This document shows positions 25,746-34,319 of a stretch of 64,000 bases of DNA, piece after piece (the first letter of the stretch is position 1; every line of letters begins with the position of its first letter). Both the position numbers and the translations under genes were made by a program. The stretch is from Pelagibacteraceae bacterium AG-325-C10 (GTDB lineage Bacteria; Pseudomonadota; Alphaproteobacteria; Pelagibacterales; Pelagibacteraceae), in contig QBYD01000004.1 of assembly GCA_003282975.1 (NCBI GenBank), positions 1 to 64,000 on the forward strand, read 5' to 3'. The notes beneath the pieces were generated by a model, which was not told where the DNA came from, did not search any database, and was given only the letters and a program-made list of their open reading frames with translations.

Positions 25746-28738
25746 CACAAAGTTTTAGATTAAATGATGTTGGTCTTATTAATAGAGACAAAAAAATTTC
25801 ATTTAAATTTAATGGTGTAACTTATTATGGATATGAAGGAGATACTTTAGCTTCAGCTTTGATAGCTAATGGAGTTCATTTAGTTGGTAGAAGTTTTAAA
25901 TATCATAGACCAAGAGGATTTTTTGGAGCAGGAGTTGATGAACCATATGCGATTGTTCAATTATATAGAAATGGTGAGACTGAACCAAATATTAAGGCAA
26001 CAGAACAAGAGCTTTTTGAAGGTCTTGAAGCTAAAAGTGTAAATTGTTGGCCGAGTGTTAATTTTGATGTTGGGGCAATAAATAATTTTTTAAAAATATT
26101 TCTTCCAGCAGGATTTTATTACAAAACATTTATGTGGCCCAAAAGTTTTTGGTATAAAGTTTACGAACCATTTATCAGAAAAGCTGCAGGTTTAGGTGTT
26201 GCATCTACAAAACATGATAAGGAAAGATACGAACACAAATATGAATATTGTGACTTATTAATTGCAGGATCAGGACCATCTGGATTAGCAAGCGCTTATG
26301 CTGCTGCTAAAAATGGAGCAAGAGTTATTTTAGCAGAAGATAAATCTAGATTTGGAGGAACTTTACTAACTAGCGATGTAAATATTGGAAATCAAACAGG
26401 TAAAGAGTGGGCTGATGGAATTATTTCTGAGTTAAAAGAAATGCCAAATGTAACTGTAAAAAATAGATCACAAGTATTTGGTTATTATGATCATAATATG
26501 CTGGTGATGTCAGAAAGAATAAGTGATCACTTACCATCAACAAAAAAATTTCATCCTAAACAAAGGCTTTGGTACATTAGAGCAAAAGAGGTTTTAATCT
26601 CCTCTGGTTCAATAGAAAGACCATTAGTGTTTGGAAACAATGATACGCCAGGTGTAATGCTTTCATCTGCTGCAAAAGAATATCTTAAAGTTTATGGAGT
26701 GCTTGTCGGAAAAAAACCCCTAATTTTTACTAATAATGACAGTGGTTATGAGACTGCAATTGAATTAAAAAAAAATGGTGTTGATCCAATAATTTTAGAC
26801 ACAAGGAAAGATCCTCATTCAGAAATTATAGATGAAGCAAAAAATTTAGGAATAGAAATTAAATTTTCTTATGTAGTAGTGGCAGCACAGGGATACAAAA
26901 AAGTCAAGTCTGCTGATATATCTAAGATTTCAGATGACAAAGAGCAGCTTGGTACAATTGAAAATATTAAATGTGACTGCATTTGTGTTTCTGGTTTTTG
27001 GACTCCAACAATTCATTTAGCTTCTCAGTCGGGAAATAAAACTCAATTTAAAGAAGAAATTGATGCATTTATTCCAGGAGAGTCTAAACAAAACGAAAAA
27101 ACATTAGGTGCTGCTAATGGTATCTATACTTTAGATGAAACATTAAAAAGTTCTTTTGAGGTAGGTAATGAAATATCAAAAAAAATTACTAACAAAGAAA
27201 ATAAAGTATCTTTCCCAAATGTGGTTGAAAAGAAATCAACAGTTCACGATAAATTTTGGTGCGTTCCTTTACCAAAAGGGAAAAATTATAAAAGATTTTT
27301 AGATTTTCAAAATGATGTTGCAGTTTCAGATATAGAAATTGCTCTTAGAGAGGGGTATCGATCAATTGAACACGTAAAAAGATACACTACCCTTGGCATG
27401 GCAACAGACCAAGGCAAAACAAGTAACCTTAATGGTTTACAATTAGTTTCTAAAATAGAGAATAAAGTTGTTCCAGCAGTTGGACATACAACTTTTAGAC
27501 CGCCATATACACCCGTTTCTATTGGAGCAATTGTAGGAAGAGAAATTGGAAAACATTCTAAACCAACCAGAAAGTCACCAATGCACTTTTGGCATGAAAA
27601 AAATAATGCTGTTTTTGTTGATGCAGGTGTGTGGCTTAGACCAAGGTATTATAAACAGGGAAATGAAACTTTATTTGAAGGATCTAAGAGAGAAGCTAAA
27701 AATGTAAGAACAAATGTAGGTGTTTGTGATGTTACCACGCTAGGTAAAATAGATATCAAAGGACCAGATGCAGCAGAGTTGCTGAATAGGGTTTATACAA
27801 ATGCGTGGCTAAAATTGCCAGTAGGTAAGGCAAGATACGGCGTTATGTTAAGAGAAGATGGAATTGTTATGGATGATGGTACGACCACAAGAATTTCAGA
27901 AAATCATTATCATATGACAACTACTACTGCTCAAGCAGCTAATGTCCTTTCTCACTTAGAATATTATTTACAACTTGTATGGCCAGATTTAAACGTGAAT
28001 GTAGTTTCAAGCACAGAACAGTGGGCTGGTGCTGCAATTGCTGGACCCAAATCTAGAGACTTATTACAGAAATTATTTCCTAATTCAGATGTGTCTAATG
28101 AAGGATTGCCTTTTATGGGCTATATGGAAGGAGACTTATTTGGAGTAAAAGCGAGAATTTTTAGAATTTCATTTTCAGGTGAACTTGCATACGAGGTGAA
28201 CGTAGAATCCGATTATGGAAACTTTATGTGGGAAAAAATTATGGAAATTGGTGAAGAATTTCAAATCCAACCATATGGTACAGAGGCCTTATCTACACTT
28301 AGAATTGAAATGGGTCACGTTGCTGGATCAGAACTTGATGGAAGAACAATTCCTTATGATAATTCTCTTGAAGGATTATTAAGCAAAAAGAAAGATTTTA
28401 TTGGCAAAAGATCTTTAACAAGAGAGGCATTTACTGCAGAAGATAGACAAAAAGTGGTTGGTGTTGTTCCTTTAGATAAAAAAACGAGTATTCCAGAGGG
28501 GTCTCATTTAGTTAAAGACTCTAATGCTCCACTACCAAATCCTAAATTAGGTTATATCTCAGCGTCATGTTGGAGTGTTGAGCATGATAATCCATTTTCA
28601 TTAGCAATTCTTAAAAATGGAAAAAATATGATTGGGGAAAAACTGTATGTAATGTCACCACTTAAAAATAAAGTAATTCCAGTTGAAATAGTATCTTCGC
28701 ATTATGTTGATCCAAAAGGGGAGAGAGTAAGATCATGA
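25742..28738 (+). CDS. soxA: sarcosine oxidase alpha subunit
   Basis: A 998-residue multidomain protein. An N-terminal 2Fe-2S-like fold (FNGVTYYGYEGDTLASALIA) is followed by an NAD-binding region (LLIAGSGPSGLASAYAAAK; SSGSIERPLVFGNNDTPGVM) and, from about residue 600, a GcvT-like folate-binding domain (YGVMLREDGIVMDDGTTTRI; FRISFSGELAYEVNV). It uses tetrahydrofolate to catch the sarcosine methyl group as methylene-THF. It overlaps soxD and soxG by ATGA junctions. MgdC of N-methylglutamate dehydrogenase is the alternative. Confidence 0.88.
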   Translation: MTQSFRLNDVGLINRDKKISFKFNGVTYYGYEGDTLASALIANGVHLVGRSFKYHRPRGFFGAGVDEPYAIVQLYRNGETEPNIKATEQELFEGLEAKSVNCWPSVNFDVGAINNFLKIFLPAGFYYKTFMWPKSFWYKVYEPFIRKAAGLGVASTKHDKERYEHKYEYCDLLIAGSGPSGLASAYAAAKNGARVILAEDKSRFGGTLLTSDVNIGNQTGKEWADGIISELKEMPNVTVKNRSQVFGYYDHNMLVMSERISDHLPSTKKFHPKQRLWYIRAKEVLISSGSIERPLVFGNNDTPGVMLSSAAKEYLKVYGVLVGKKPLIFTNNDSGYETAIELKKNGVDPIILDTRKDPHSEIIDEAKNLGIEIKFSYVVVAAQGYKKVKSADISKISDDKEQLGTIENIKCDCICVSGFWTPTIHLASQSGNKTQFKEEIDAFIPGESKQNEKTLGAANGIYTLDETLKSSFEVGNEISKKITNKENKVSFPNVVEKKSTVHDKFWCVPLPKGKNYKRFLDFQNDVAVSDIEIALREGYRSIEHVKRYTTLGMATDQGKTSNLNGLQLVSKIENKVVPAVGHTTFRPPYTPVSIGAIVGREIGKHSKPTRKSPMHFWHEKNNAVFVDAGVWLRPRYYKQGNETLFEGSKREAKNVRTNVGVCDVTTLGKIDIKGPDAAELLNRVYTNAWLKLPVGKARYGVMLREDGIVMDDGTTTRISENHYHMTTTTAQAANVLSHLEYYLQLVWPDLNVNVVSSTEQWAGAAIAGPKSRDLLQKLFPNSDVSNEGLPFMGYMEGDLFGVKARIFRISFSGELAYEVNVESDYGNFMWEKIMEIGEEFQIQPYGTEALSTLRIEMGHVAGSELDGRTIPYDNSLEGLLSKKKDFIGKRSLTREAFTAEDRQKVVGVVPLDKKTSIPEGSHLVKDSNAPLPNPKLGYISASCWSVEHDNPFSLAILKNGKNMIGEKLYVMSPLKNKVIPVEIVSSHYVDPKGERVRS

Positions 28739-29319
28739 GCACAATATCAGCTTTAGCTAACGTTCATTCTACTGGTCAATTCGGAGATTGTGAAAATAAA
28801 AATGACAATCTTTTAAATATCTCTGAGATTAAAAATTTATTAATAGTTCAAATAGTTCAGTATAAAAATTCTTCAATTTCTTTTGAAAGTATTGATATTG
28901 ATGGTTTAAATTTGAAAGATGAACCCTTAAGCGTAGTAAACAACAATGAAACAAGAATTTTATGGAATGGCCCAAAAAATTGGTTTTTAATATCAACCAA
29001 AAAAGATTTATTAAACAATGTTTTAGAAGTATTTAAAGAAACAGACTTTGCTGTAACAGATTTGTCTCACTCAAGAGCTATAATTGAAATAGAAGGAGAA
29101 GAAGCCATAGAAGTTTTGAAGAAAGGATGTCCTTTTAATTTTAATACTTTAGAAAAAAATAATTCAATAAACTCTACCTATAACGGAATAGCATTTACAG
29201 TTGATAAGTTGGATAACAATCCTAATAAAATAAGGTTATTTACTCTTCGAAGTTTTGGAGAGTCTTTATATCATTCTATTACAGATGCTTCTTTGGAATT
29301 TGGATATAAATCTTTATGA
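28735..29319 (+). CDS. soxG: sarcosine oxidase gamma subunit
   Basis: A 194-residue SoxG-family protein whose ATG overlaps the soxA stop. Recognisable segments are WNGPKNWFLIS, VTDLSHSRAIIEIEGEEA and LKKGCPFN, followed by a C-terminal stretch ending SFGESLYHSITDASLEFG, which match the GcvT-like fold of gamma subunits. It completes the BDAG set. Its stop lies 13 bases from the convergent EamA gene, with no obvious terminator between. Confidence 0.85.
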   Translation: MSTISALANVHSTGQFGDCENKNDNLLNISEIKNLLIVQIVQYKNSSISFESIDIDGLNLKDEPLSVVNNNETRILWNGPKNWFLISTKKDLLNNVLEVFKETDFAVTDLSHSRAIIEIEGEEAIEVLKKGCPFNFNTLEKNNSINSTYNGIAFTVDKLDNNPNKIRLFTLRSFGESLYHSITDASLEFGYKSL

Positions 29320-29332
29320 GAAAGATAAGATT

Positions 29333-30181
29333 TTAATCTCGGGTTGCAATATAAACTCCTATTGTTGTTATTAAAAAACCTAGGAGATCTAAATTAGTTA
29401 GATTTTCATTTAAAAATAACCAAGCCATAAAAGCAGATGTGGCCGGAATTAAGAAAAATATCGAGACAGTTTTGCTTGCTGAATTATTTTTAATTAGATA
29501 CATCAAAATTGTAAAAGCACCAAATGATACTAAAAATATTTGATGACTCATTGCAATTATAAAAGTTTGTGAAAAATCAATATATGGTTTTGCAAAAAAT
29601 ATCACTAACAATAGATGAAAGGAAAAACCACCTATAGCTTGGTACATGTTACTTACTGATAGAGGCAAATTGTTACTAATCTTTTTTTGCCAAATTGTAG
29701 AAGAAGTAATTGCTAATAAAGCTATGATAGTAGCAATTAAACCAGTTATTGGAATTTTGGATCCTATATCCAAACCTAAAACTAAAATTGCACCTATAAA
29801 TCCTAATAAAACTCCAACCCATTGTTTAATTGTTACTTTTTCATTTAAAATTGGTCCACTTAATGCATTGGTGAGGATTGGTTGAAGTGTAACTATCAAT
29901 GCAGCAATTCCTGTTGGCATTCCTTTTGAAATTGAAAAAAAAACTCCACCTAAGTAAAGACCATGAAAAAGAACTCCACTAAAAAATGATTCAAAAAAAT
30001 TTTTTTTATTAATAAATATGTTTTGTTTTGTAAAGATTGAAAACAAAAAAAAACCAATTGCTACCATTGAAAATCTGAACGCTAGTGCAGAAAATGGATC
30101 GCTATTATCTATTATTGGTTTAGTCGTGATAAATGCTGATGACCATAATAATATAAATATGAATGGAAAAATTTTAACCAT
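29333..30181 (-). CDS. EamA/DMT-family exporter
   Basis: A 282-residue membrane protein with about ten hydrophobic segments arranged as two EamA repeats. Family signatures are IFILLWSSAFITTKPIIDNSDPF at the start, ALIVTLQPILTNALSGPILNEKVT, and MAWLFLNENLTNLDLLGFLITTIGVYIA at the end. Members export amino acids and other small metabolites; the substrate cannot be told. It follows the 146-residue unknown gene on the same strand by 23 bases. Confidence 0.85.
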   Translation of the reverse strand: MVKIFPFIFILLWSSAFITTKPIIDNSDPFSALAFRFSMVAIGFFLFSIFTKQNIFINKKNFFESFFSGVLFHGLYLGGVFFSISKGMPTGIAALIVTLQPILTNALSGPILNEKVTIKQWVGVLLGFIGAILVLGLDIGSKIPITGLIATIIALLAITSSTIWQKKISNNLPLSVSNMYQAIGGFSFHLLLVIFFAKPYIDFSQTFIIAMSHQIFLVSFGAFTILMYLIKNNSASKTVSIFFLIPATSAFMAWLFLNENLTNLDLLGFLITTIGVYIATRD

Positions 30182-30204
30182 CTTAAATAATAAATCTTAT
30201 CAAA

Positions 30205-30645
30205 TTAATCTAAGATATTTAAGGTAATTAATTTTTCTTGTTTAGTTTCTTTACACCACATTTCATAACTTTCACAGACTCTCCATAGATGATCAAAAGC
30301 TCTTTGTGAAATTTCTAACGGAAAGTGACTTTTAGTGTAATATAATTTTGGAATTTTCATTAGAAATTTTAACATTGAGTCTTTCTGTAGCTCTAACAGT
30401 TTAATAGTTTCATTATTGATTTTTTTCTTTGTCATTTTATCTACAAACTCATTATTTTTTAATTCTAGAAACCATTGATTATGGTATTCTCCAGAACTAA
30501 TTAAATCATAATCTTTAGTAGTCATAAATATTTCAAAAGCTTGGATATTGTTAATTTGAGGATTTTGTTTTTTTATATCAGTTATCTTTAAGTAAATAAA
30601 TTCAGCAACTCTTAAAACATATGGTTTGTCAGTATTTTTTGGCAT
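30205..30645 (-). CDS. unknown cytosolic protein
   Basis: I do not recognise this 146-residue gene. It is mainly helical by eye, rich in Lys, Glu and aromatic residues, with no signal peptide or membrane segment. The C-terminal part (FDHLWRVCESYEMWCKETKQEK) holds two cysteines and several aromatics. It starts 3 bases after the racemase stop and so belongs to a minus-strand transcript with the racemase and EamA genes. Confidence 0.6.
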   Translation of the reverse strand: MPKNTDKPYVLRVAEFIYLKITDIKKQNPQINNIQAFEIFMTTKDYDLISSGEYHNQWFLELKNNEFVDKMTKKKINNETIKLLELQKDSMLKFLMKIPKLYYTKSHFPLEISQRAFDHLWRVCESYEMWCKETKQEKLITLNILD

Positions 30646-30648
30646 AAA

Positions 30649-31395
30649 TTATCGATTGTGTTCATTCATTGCAGAATTTGCAAGTATCAAGTTTGGATCC
30701 AAAAATATTTTAGAAGATTTCACATTTTTAAAGGATTTAAATGCAAAAATTGCAATAGGGAGCTCTGTACATCCTAAAATTATTTTTTTACATTTCATTT
30801 TTAACAGAGAGTTTATTGCAGGTTTAATTGTTTGAGCTGCAGCTTTCACATTTCCCATTTTGACAAGTTTTATAGCTTTATTAACTGATTTTTTTTGTAA
30901 AGCGTGAGAAGGATGTATCAAATTATAATCTTTATTAAAAAAATTATGATAAACACCTGTTTTTAAAGTTCCTTCAGTAGCCAAAAGTCCTATTTTAGAA
31001 TTTTTTTTACATTTATTTTTTGTAAACTTAAAAACTTCTTTTGGCATATTAATAATTGAGATATTTATTTTTTTTTGTAAATCATCAAACCAATAATGTG
31101 CAGTGTTACAAGGAATAACAATAAATTTACATTTATTCTTTTCGAGTAACTTACATCCATGAAGTAAACTTTTTAAAACTTTGTTGTATTTAATTTTGCT
31201 AATTTTGTTTGAAGATTTATTGGATATATTGCTGGTTTGAACACCTATAGACTCAGGTCTGCCTGGAATATTTGATTTATTATAAAGTAGAAATAGCGGG
31301 TATTCTTGATCTATCTTCCCTCTATTTAAAATTGCTAATTTATTACAGAAATCAAGCCCTGCTTGAGTACCCATTCCACCTAAAATTCCGATCAT
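30649..31395 (-). CDS. aspartate/glutamate racemase family protein
   Basis: A 248-residue protein of the cofactor-independent Asp/Glu racemase family. It starts MIGILGGMGTQAGLDF; both catalytic cysteines are seen, in FIVIPCNTAHYWFDD and in KIILGCTELPIAIF, each followed by the usual Asn-Thr or Thr-Glu. The length fits aspartate racemase rather than MurI. Substrate specificity is not fixed by sequence. The gene sits 19 bases downstream of the cupin. Confidence 0.83.
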   Translation of the reverse strand: MIGILGGMGTQAGLDFCNKLAILNRGKIDQEYPLFLLYNKSNIPGRPESIGVQTSNISNKSSNKISKIKYNKVLKSLLHGCKLLEKNKCKFIVIPCNTAHYWFDDLQKKINISIINMPKEVFKFTKNKCKKNSKIGLLATEGTLKTGVYHNFFNKDYNLIHPSHALQKKSVNKAIKLVKMGNVKAAAQTIKPAINSLLKMKCKKIILGCTELPIAIFAFKSFKNVKSSKIFLDPNLILANSAMNEHNR

Positions 31396-31414
31396 ATCTA
31401 TATGTAATTTATTA

Positions 31415-31762
31415 TTAGATTGGTTTATTTATACCTCTCATAAAAACTATAAGTAGGCAACCATTTTTAGTAAATGAATTATGAGTTGATCCAGGTTCAA
31501 AAGTTACAAAATCACCTTTTTTAAAAACTTTACCATCAGCATCTTCCAACTCTCCATCTATTACATAAAATTCTTCAAATCCCTGGTGTTTGTGAGGTAA
31601 ACTTTTTGATCCAGGATCCATTTTTAAAATGTAAGTCCCAAATCCACCATTTTTTTTATCATAACTAATTTTATACCAACTCATACCTTTGACTGGTTCA
31701 CCATAATTATCAAATGGTTTAAAATCTAGCTCATTTAGATTGTTGATATATCTTTTACTCAT
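31415..31762 (-). CDS. small cupin-domain protein
   Basis: A 115-residue single-domain cupin. Motif 1 reads LPHKHQGFEEFYVIDGELED, giving metal ligands His, His and Glu; motif 2 region GDFVTFEPGSTHNSFTKNG supplies the last His. The track begins at GTG 31777; ATG 31762 (MSKRYINNLNELDF) is the likelier start. It resembles ChrR-type anti-sigma cupins and small metabolic cupins. A DMSP lyase of the DddK/DddQ type also has a cupin fold, but this protein lacks the tyrosine-rich context I would expect, so I leave the function open. Confidence 0.75.
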   Translation of the reverse strand: MSKRYINNLNELDFKPFDNYGEPVKGMSWYKISYDKKNGGFGTYILKMDPGSKSLPHKHQGFEEFYVIDGELEDADGKVFKKGDFVTFEPGSTHNSFTKNGCLLIVFMRGINKPI

Positions 31763-31826
31763 TTTAATAATACACACTGTACTATTAATTTTTATAATTG
31801 GGAATTGTGTTAAAATTATTTTATGT

Positions 31827-31881
31827 ATTGGCTGAAATATAAAATTATTATCTATTTAATTAGATATTTATTTCAGCCAAT
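31827..31881. repeat. long inverted repeat downstream of cspA
   Basis: A perfect 13-base inverted repeat, ATTGGCTGAAATA and TATTTCAGCCAAT, brackets 29 bases that hold a second nested palindrome (TATCTA/TAGATA). It begins 14 bases past the cspA stop on the minus strand and lies upstream of the cupin gene. The T-tract after the stem is weak, so this may be an RNA-stabilising 3' hairpin, a Rho-independent terminator of atypical form, or a protein-binding operator. Confidence 0.75.
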
Positions 31882-31894
31882 AGGAAGTGTGAAA

Positions 31895-32101
31895 TTATGC
31901 AGTTTTTAAGTTAACTGCTGAAGGACCTTTTGGACCATCTTCAACATCGAAAGTCAAAGCCTGACCCTCATCTAAACCGTTCATACCAGCATCTCTTACT
32001 GCTGAAACATGTACAAACACATCTTTTTCTTTATCTTCTCTTTCAATAAAACCAAAACCTTTGGTTGGATTGAACCATTTTACTTTTCCTTGTAGACTCA
32101 T
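31895..32101 (-). CDS. cspA: cold-shock domain protein (CspA family)
   Basis: A 68-residue single cold-shock domain. RNP1 is [11 protein letters not shown]2 is VFVHVSAV, and the start [18 protein letters not shown] is canonical. It binds single-stranded RNA and DNA and opens RNA secondary structure. It stands alone with upstream and downstream palindromes, consistent with post-transcriptional control of its abundant mRNA. Confidence 0.95.
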   Translation of the reverse strand: MSLQGKVKWFNPTKGFGFIEREDKEKDVFVHVSAVRDAGMNGLDEGQALTFDVEDGPKGPSAVNLKTA

Positions 32102-32133
32102 ATTTATCTTCTTACTTTTCGTTGTATTAATTT

Positions 32134-32153
32134 ATTACTTATAATTAAGTAAT
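32134..32153 (-). promoter_or_regulatory. palindrome in the cspA leader
   Basis: ATTACTTA and TAAGTAAT form an 8-base perfect inverted repeat around TAAT, 33 bases upstream of the cspA start. On the minus strand a consensus -35 box TTGACA (32183-32188 region) lies further upstream, so the palindrome is probably transcribed as part of the leader. The -10 box is not clear to me. Confidence 0.4.
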
Positions 32154-32215
32154 TCTGGCTTTGTTTAGATTTTATAGGGTTTTGTCAACATATTATTAGA
32201 TAATTAAACTTAATT

Positions 32216-32686
32216 TTATGAAATGTTGTTAATTAACTTAGTTAAATAAACAGAGTTTGTATCCTCTTTGTAGTGAGCAAAGGGTTTACAGGGTTCGAAT
32301 CCACATTGTTTAAATAGTTTTCTAGCAGGTATAAAAAAATCTCCAGCACCAGTTTCTATACTTAATCTTGATATATTTAATTTTTTTGCTTCAGTTATTA
32401 AATGATTAATTACGTTAATACCATTACCTTTTTTTCTAAAATTGTCATGAATTCTTATGGATTTAAATTCACCATGTCCTTTATCTAAAAATTTTAAGGC
32501 CCCACATCCCATTAATTTATGATTTTCCCATAAACTCCAAAATTTGATAGAGGGAACTTTTAAACCAGGAATGTCTAAAACATGAGCACTACCTTCTGGT
32601 GATGCAGCTCTTAGTTCAATAAAGTGTTTAATTAAGAGTTCATTCACTTCAGGATGTTCAAAATTTCCCTCAATAGATTTTAACAT
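32216..32686 (-). CDS. GNAT-family N-acetyltransferase
   Basis: A 156-residue acetyltransferase. The acetyl-CoA loop is RIHDNFRKKGNGINVINHLI (the R-x-x-G-x-G type pattern), preceded by the beta strand MGCGALKFLDKGHGEFKSI and followed by LSIETGAGDFFIPARKLFKQCGF, typical of ElaA/PhnO-like small GNATs. Its start is next to the purK stop with no spacer, so it is cotranscribed with purEK; a link to purine synthesis is not implied. Confidence 0.83.
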   Translation of the reverse strand: MLKSIEGNFEHPEVNELLIKHFIELRAASPEGSAHVLDIPGLKVPSIKFWSLWENHKLMGCGALKFLDKGHGEFKSIRIHDNFRKKGNGINVINHLITEAKKLNISRLSIETGAGDFFIPARKLFKQCGFEPCKPFAHYKEDTNSVYLTKLINNIS

Positions 32687-33733
32687 TTAAATTAAAGTAG
32701 TTAGATGTCCCATTTTTCTTTTGTCTTTTATCTCTTTTTTTAGATAATCAAAGAAAAATTCATTATCATTTAATTTTGATATATTTCTGTATTTTAAAAT
32801 TTCATCTCCAATAAGATTGATCATTTTAGCATTAGAAATTTTTTTTAATGGAATTTGTTCCAGTCCACATACTGCTCTAACATGATTTTCAAATTGGCTA
32901 ACATTATAAGCATTGATTGTTAAATGACCTGAGTTATGAACTCTTGGTGCAATTTCGTTAACATAAAGATTATTATTCCTGTCGATAAAGAATTCTACAC
33001 ATAAAGTACCTACATATTTCAGTTCCTCAGAAATTGTCATAGCCCAATCTTTTGATTGTTCAAAAATTTTATTATCAACATCAGCAGGGATTTTTGAGTT
33101 TCTCAAAATTTGATCTTGATGAGTATTTTCAATAGGTTCATAAATTTCATATTTTTGATTTTCAAATCTTGTTATTATTATTGAAATTTCTTTCTTTAAT
33201 TTTACTAATTTCTCAAGAATATATCCTTTAGAAAAATCTATATTAAGTGAATTAAGTTCGTCAATAGATTGAATTGGATGTTGCCCTTTACCATCATATC
33301 CAAGTGTGGTGGTTTTTAAAATTCCAGGTAAAAAATCTTCAAGAGAATCTAGATCAGATTTTTTTTCAATAGAGACGTACCTAGTCGTTCTAATGTTTAA
33401 TTTGTTAATGAAGTCTTTTTCAGCCAATCTATGTTGAATAAGTCTATTTACAGCAGGTTTTGGTAAAACAGGTTTTAATTTATTAATCTCATTTAAAGTT
33501 TTATAGGGAATATTTTCAAACTCAAAAGTTACAATGTCTACAAGCTTTACAAATTCAGCAATTTTTTCTTTATTATCATAACTTCCACAAATAAAATCAT
33601 TACAAAAGTTTTGAGCTGGCGCATCAGCCTCATCACAAAAAATTACAGTTTTAATATTTAATTTTTTAGCAGCTATAGCCATCATGCTCCCAAGTTGACC
33701 ACCACCAATTATTCCAAGTGTAATATCGGACAT
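32687..33733 (-). CDS. purK: N5-carboxyaminoimidazole ribonucleotide synthase
   Basis: A 348-residue ATP-grasp enzyme of purine synthesis. N-terminal GIIGGGQLGSMMAIAAK, then VTFEFENIPYKTL, the ATP-grasp core GYDGKGQHPI and EKLVKLKKEISII, and the catalytic end VNEIAPRVHNSGHLTINAY with the Asn-Glu-Arg set for metal and substrate. It carboxylates AIR using ATP and bicarbonate and hands the product to PurE, encoded 2 bases upstream. Confidence 0.93.
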   Translation of the reverse strand: MSDITLGIIGGGQLGSMMAIAAKKLNIKTVIFCDEADAPAQNFCNDFICGSYDNKEKIAEFVKLVDIVTFEFENIPYKTLNEINKLKPVLPKPAVNRLIQHRLAEKDFINKLNIRTTRYVSIEKKSDLDSLEDFLPGILKTTTLGYDGKGQHPIQSIDELNSLNIDFSKGYILEKLVKLKKEISIIITRFENQKYEIYEPIENTHQDQILRNSKIPADVDNKIFEQSKDWAMTISEELKYVGTLCVEFFIDRNNNLYVNEIAPRVHNSGHLTINAYNVSQFENHVRAVCGLEQIPLKKISNAKMINLIGDEILKYRNISKLNDNEFFFDYLKKEIKDKRKMGHLTTLI

Positions 33734-33735
33734 TA

Positions 33736-34227
33736 TTATTTAGGTTTTTTTTTTACAGATTTTGTTTGAGCTACTCTCCAATTATTTAATTTATTTTTTA
33801 CTGATTGATTATTATTTCCAACAATTGAAGCTGCAAGTAACGCAGCATTTATTGCACCATCTTCACCAATAGCAAGCGTACCTACAGGGATGCCTTTAGG
33901 CATTTGAACTATAGATAGCAAACTATCTAAGCCTTTTAATTTTTTACTTTCAATAGGCACCCCAAGAACTGGTAAAGATGTTAATGCAGATATCATTCCT
34001 GGTAAATGAGCAGAACCACCAGCTCCAGCTATAATTACTCCTATGTTATTTTTTTTTGTTGCTGTAGCATAGTCATACATTCTTTTTGGAGTTCTATGTG
34101 CCGATATGATTTTAGTCTCAAAAGGCACACCTATTTTTTTAAGTGTTTTTTCAGCAAGATGCATAATTTTATAGTCAGATTGACTACCCATCACTATTGA
34201 AACTTTTAATGATTTATTTTTTTTCAT
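33736..34227 (-). CDS. purE: N5-carboxyaminoimidazole ribonucleotide mutase
   Basis: A 163-residue class I PurE. The active-site loop VSIVMGSQSDYKIMHLA and the ISAHRTPKRMYDYA segment with the catalytic His are intact, as is AGAGGSAHLPGMISALT. It rearranges N5-CAIR to CAIR. It is the first gene of purE-purK-GNAT and is divergent from the M19 homologue across 92 bases. Confidence 0.94.
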   Translation of the reverse strand: MKKNKSLKVSIVMGSQSDYKIMHLAEKTLKKIGVPFETKIISAHRTPKRMYDYATATKKNNIGVIIAGAGGSAHLPGMISALTSLPVLGVPIESKKLKGLDSLLSIVQMPKGIPVGTLAIGEDGAINAALLAASIVGNNNQSVKNKLNNWRVAQTKSVKKKPK

Positions 34228-34319
34228 GAAATTTAACTAAAATCTTTATTTCAAAATAAACTCAAAATTTCAATAAAATTAATAGTATTTAAAAACATAT
34301 TGATTAGAATTAGCTTTTT

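Noticed and set aside
31415-31762. Cupin as a DddK/DddQ-type DMSP lyase
   Set aside because: It is a bare single cupin domain and, by eye, does not show the additional tyrosines and histidines expected for those lyases, and it lies in a housekeeping stretch.
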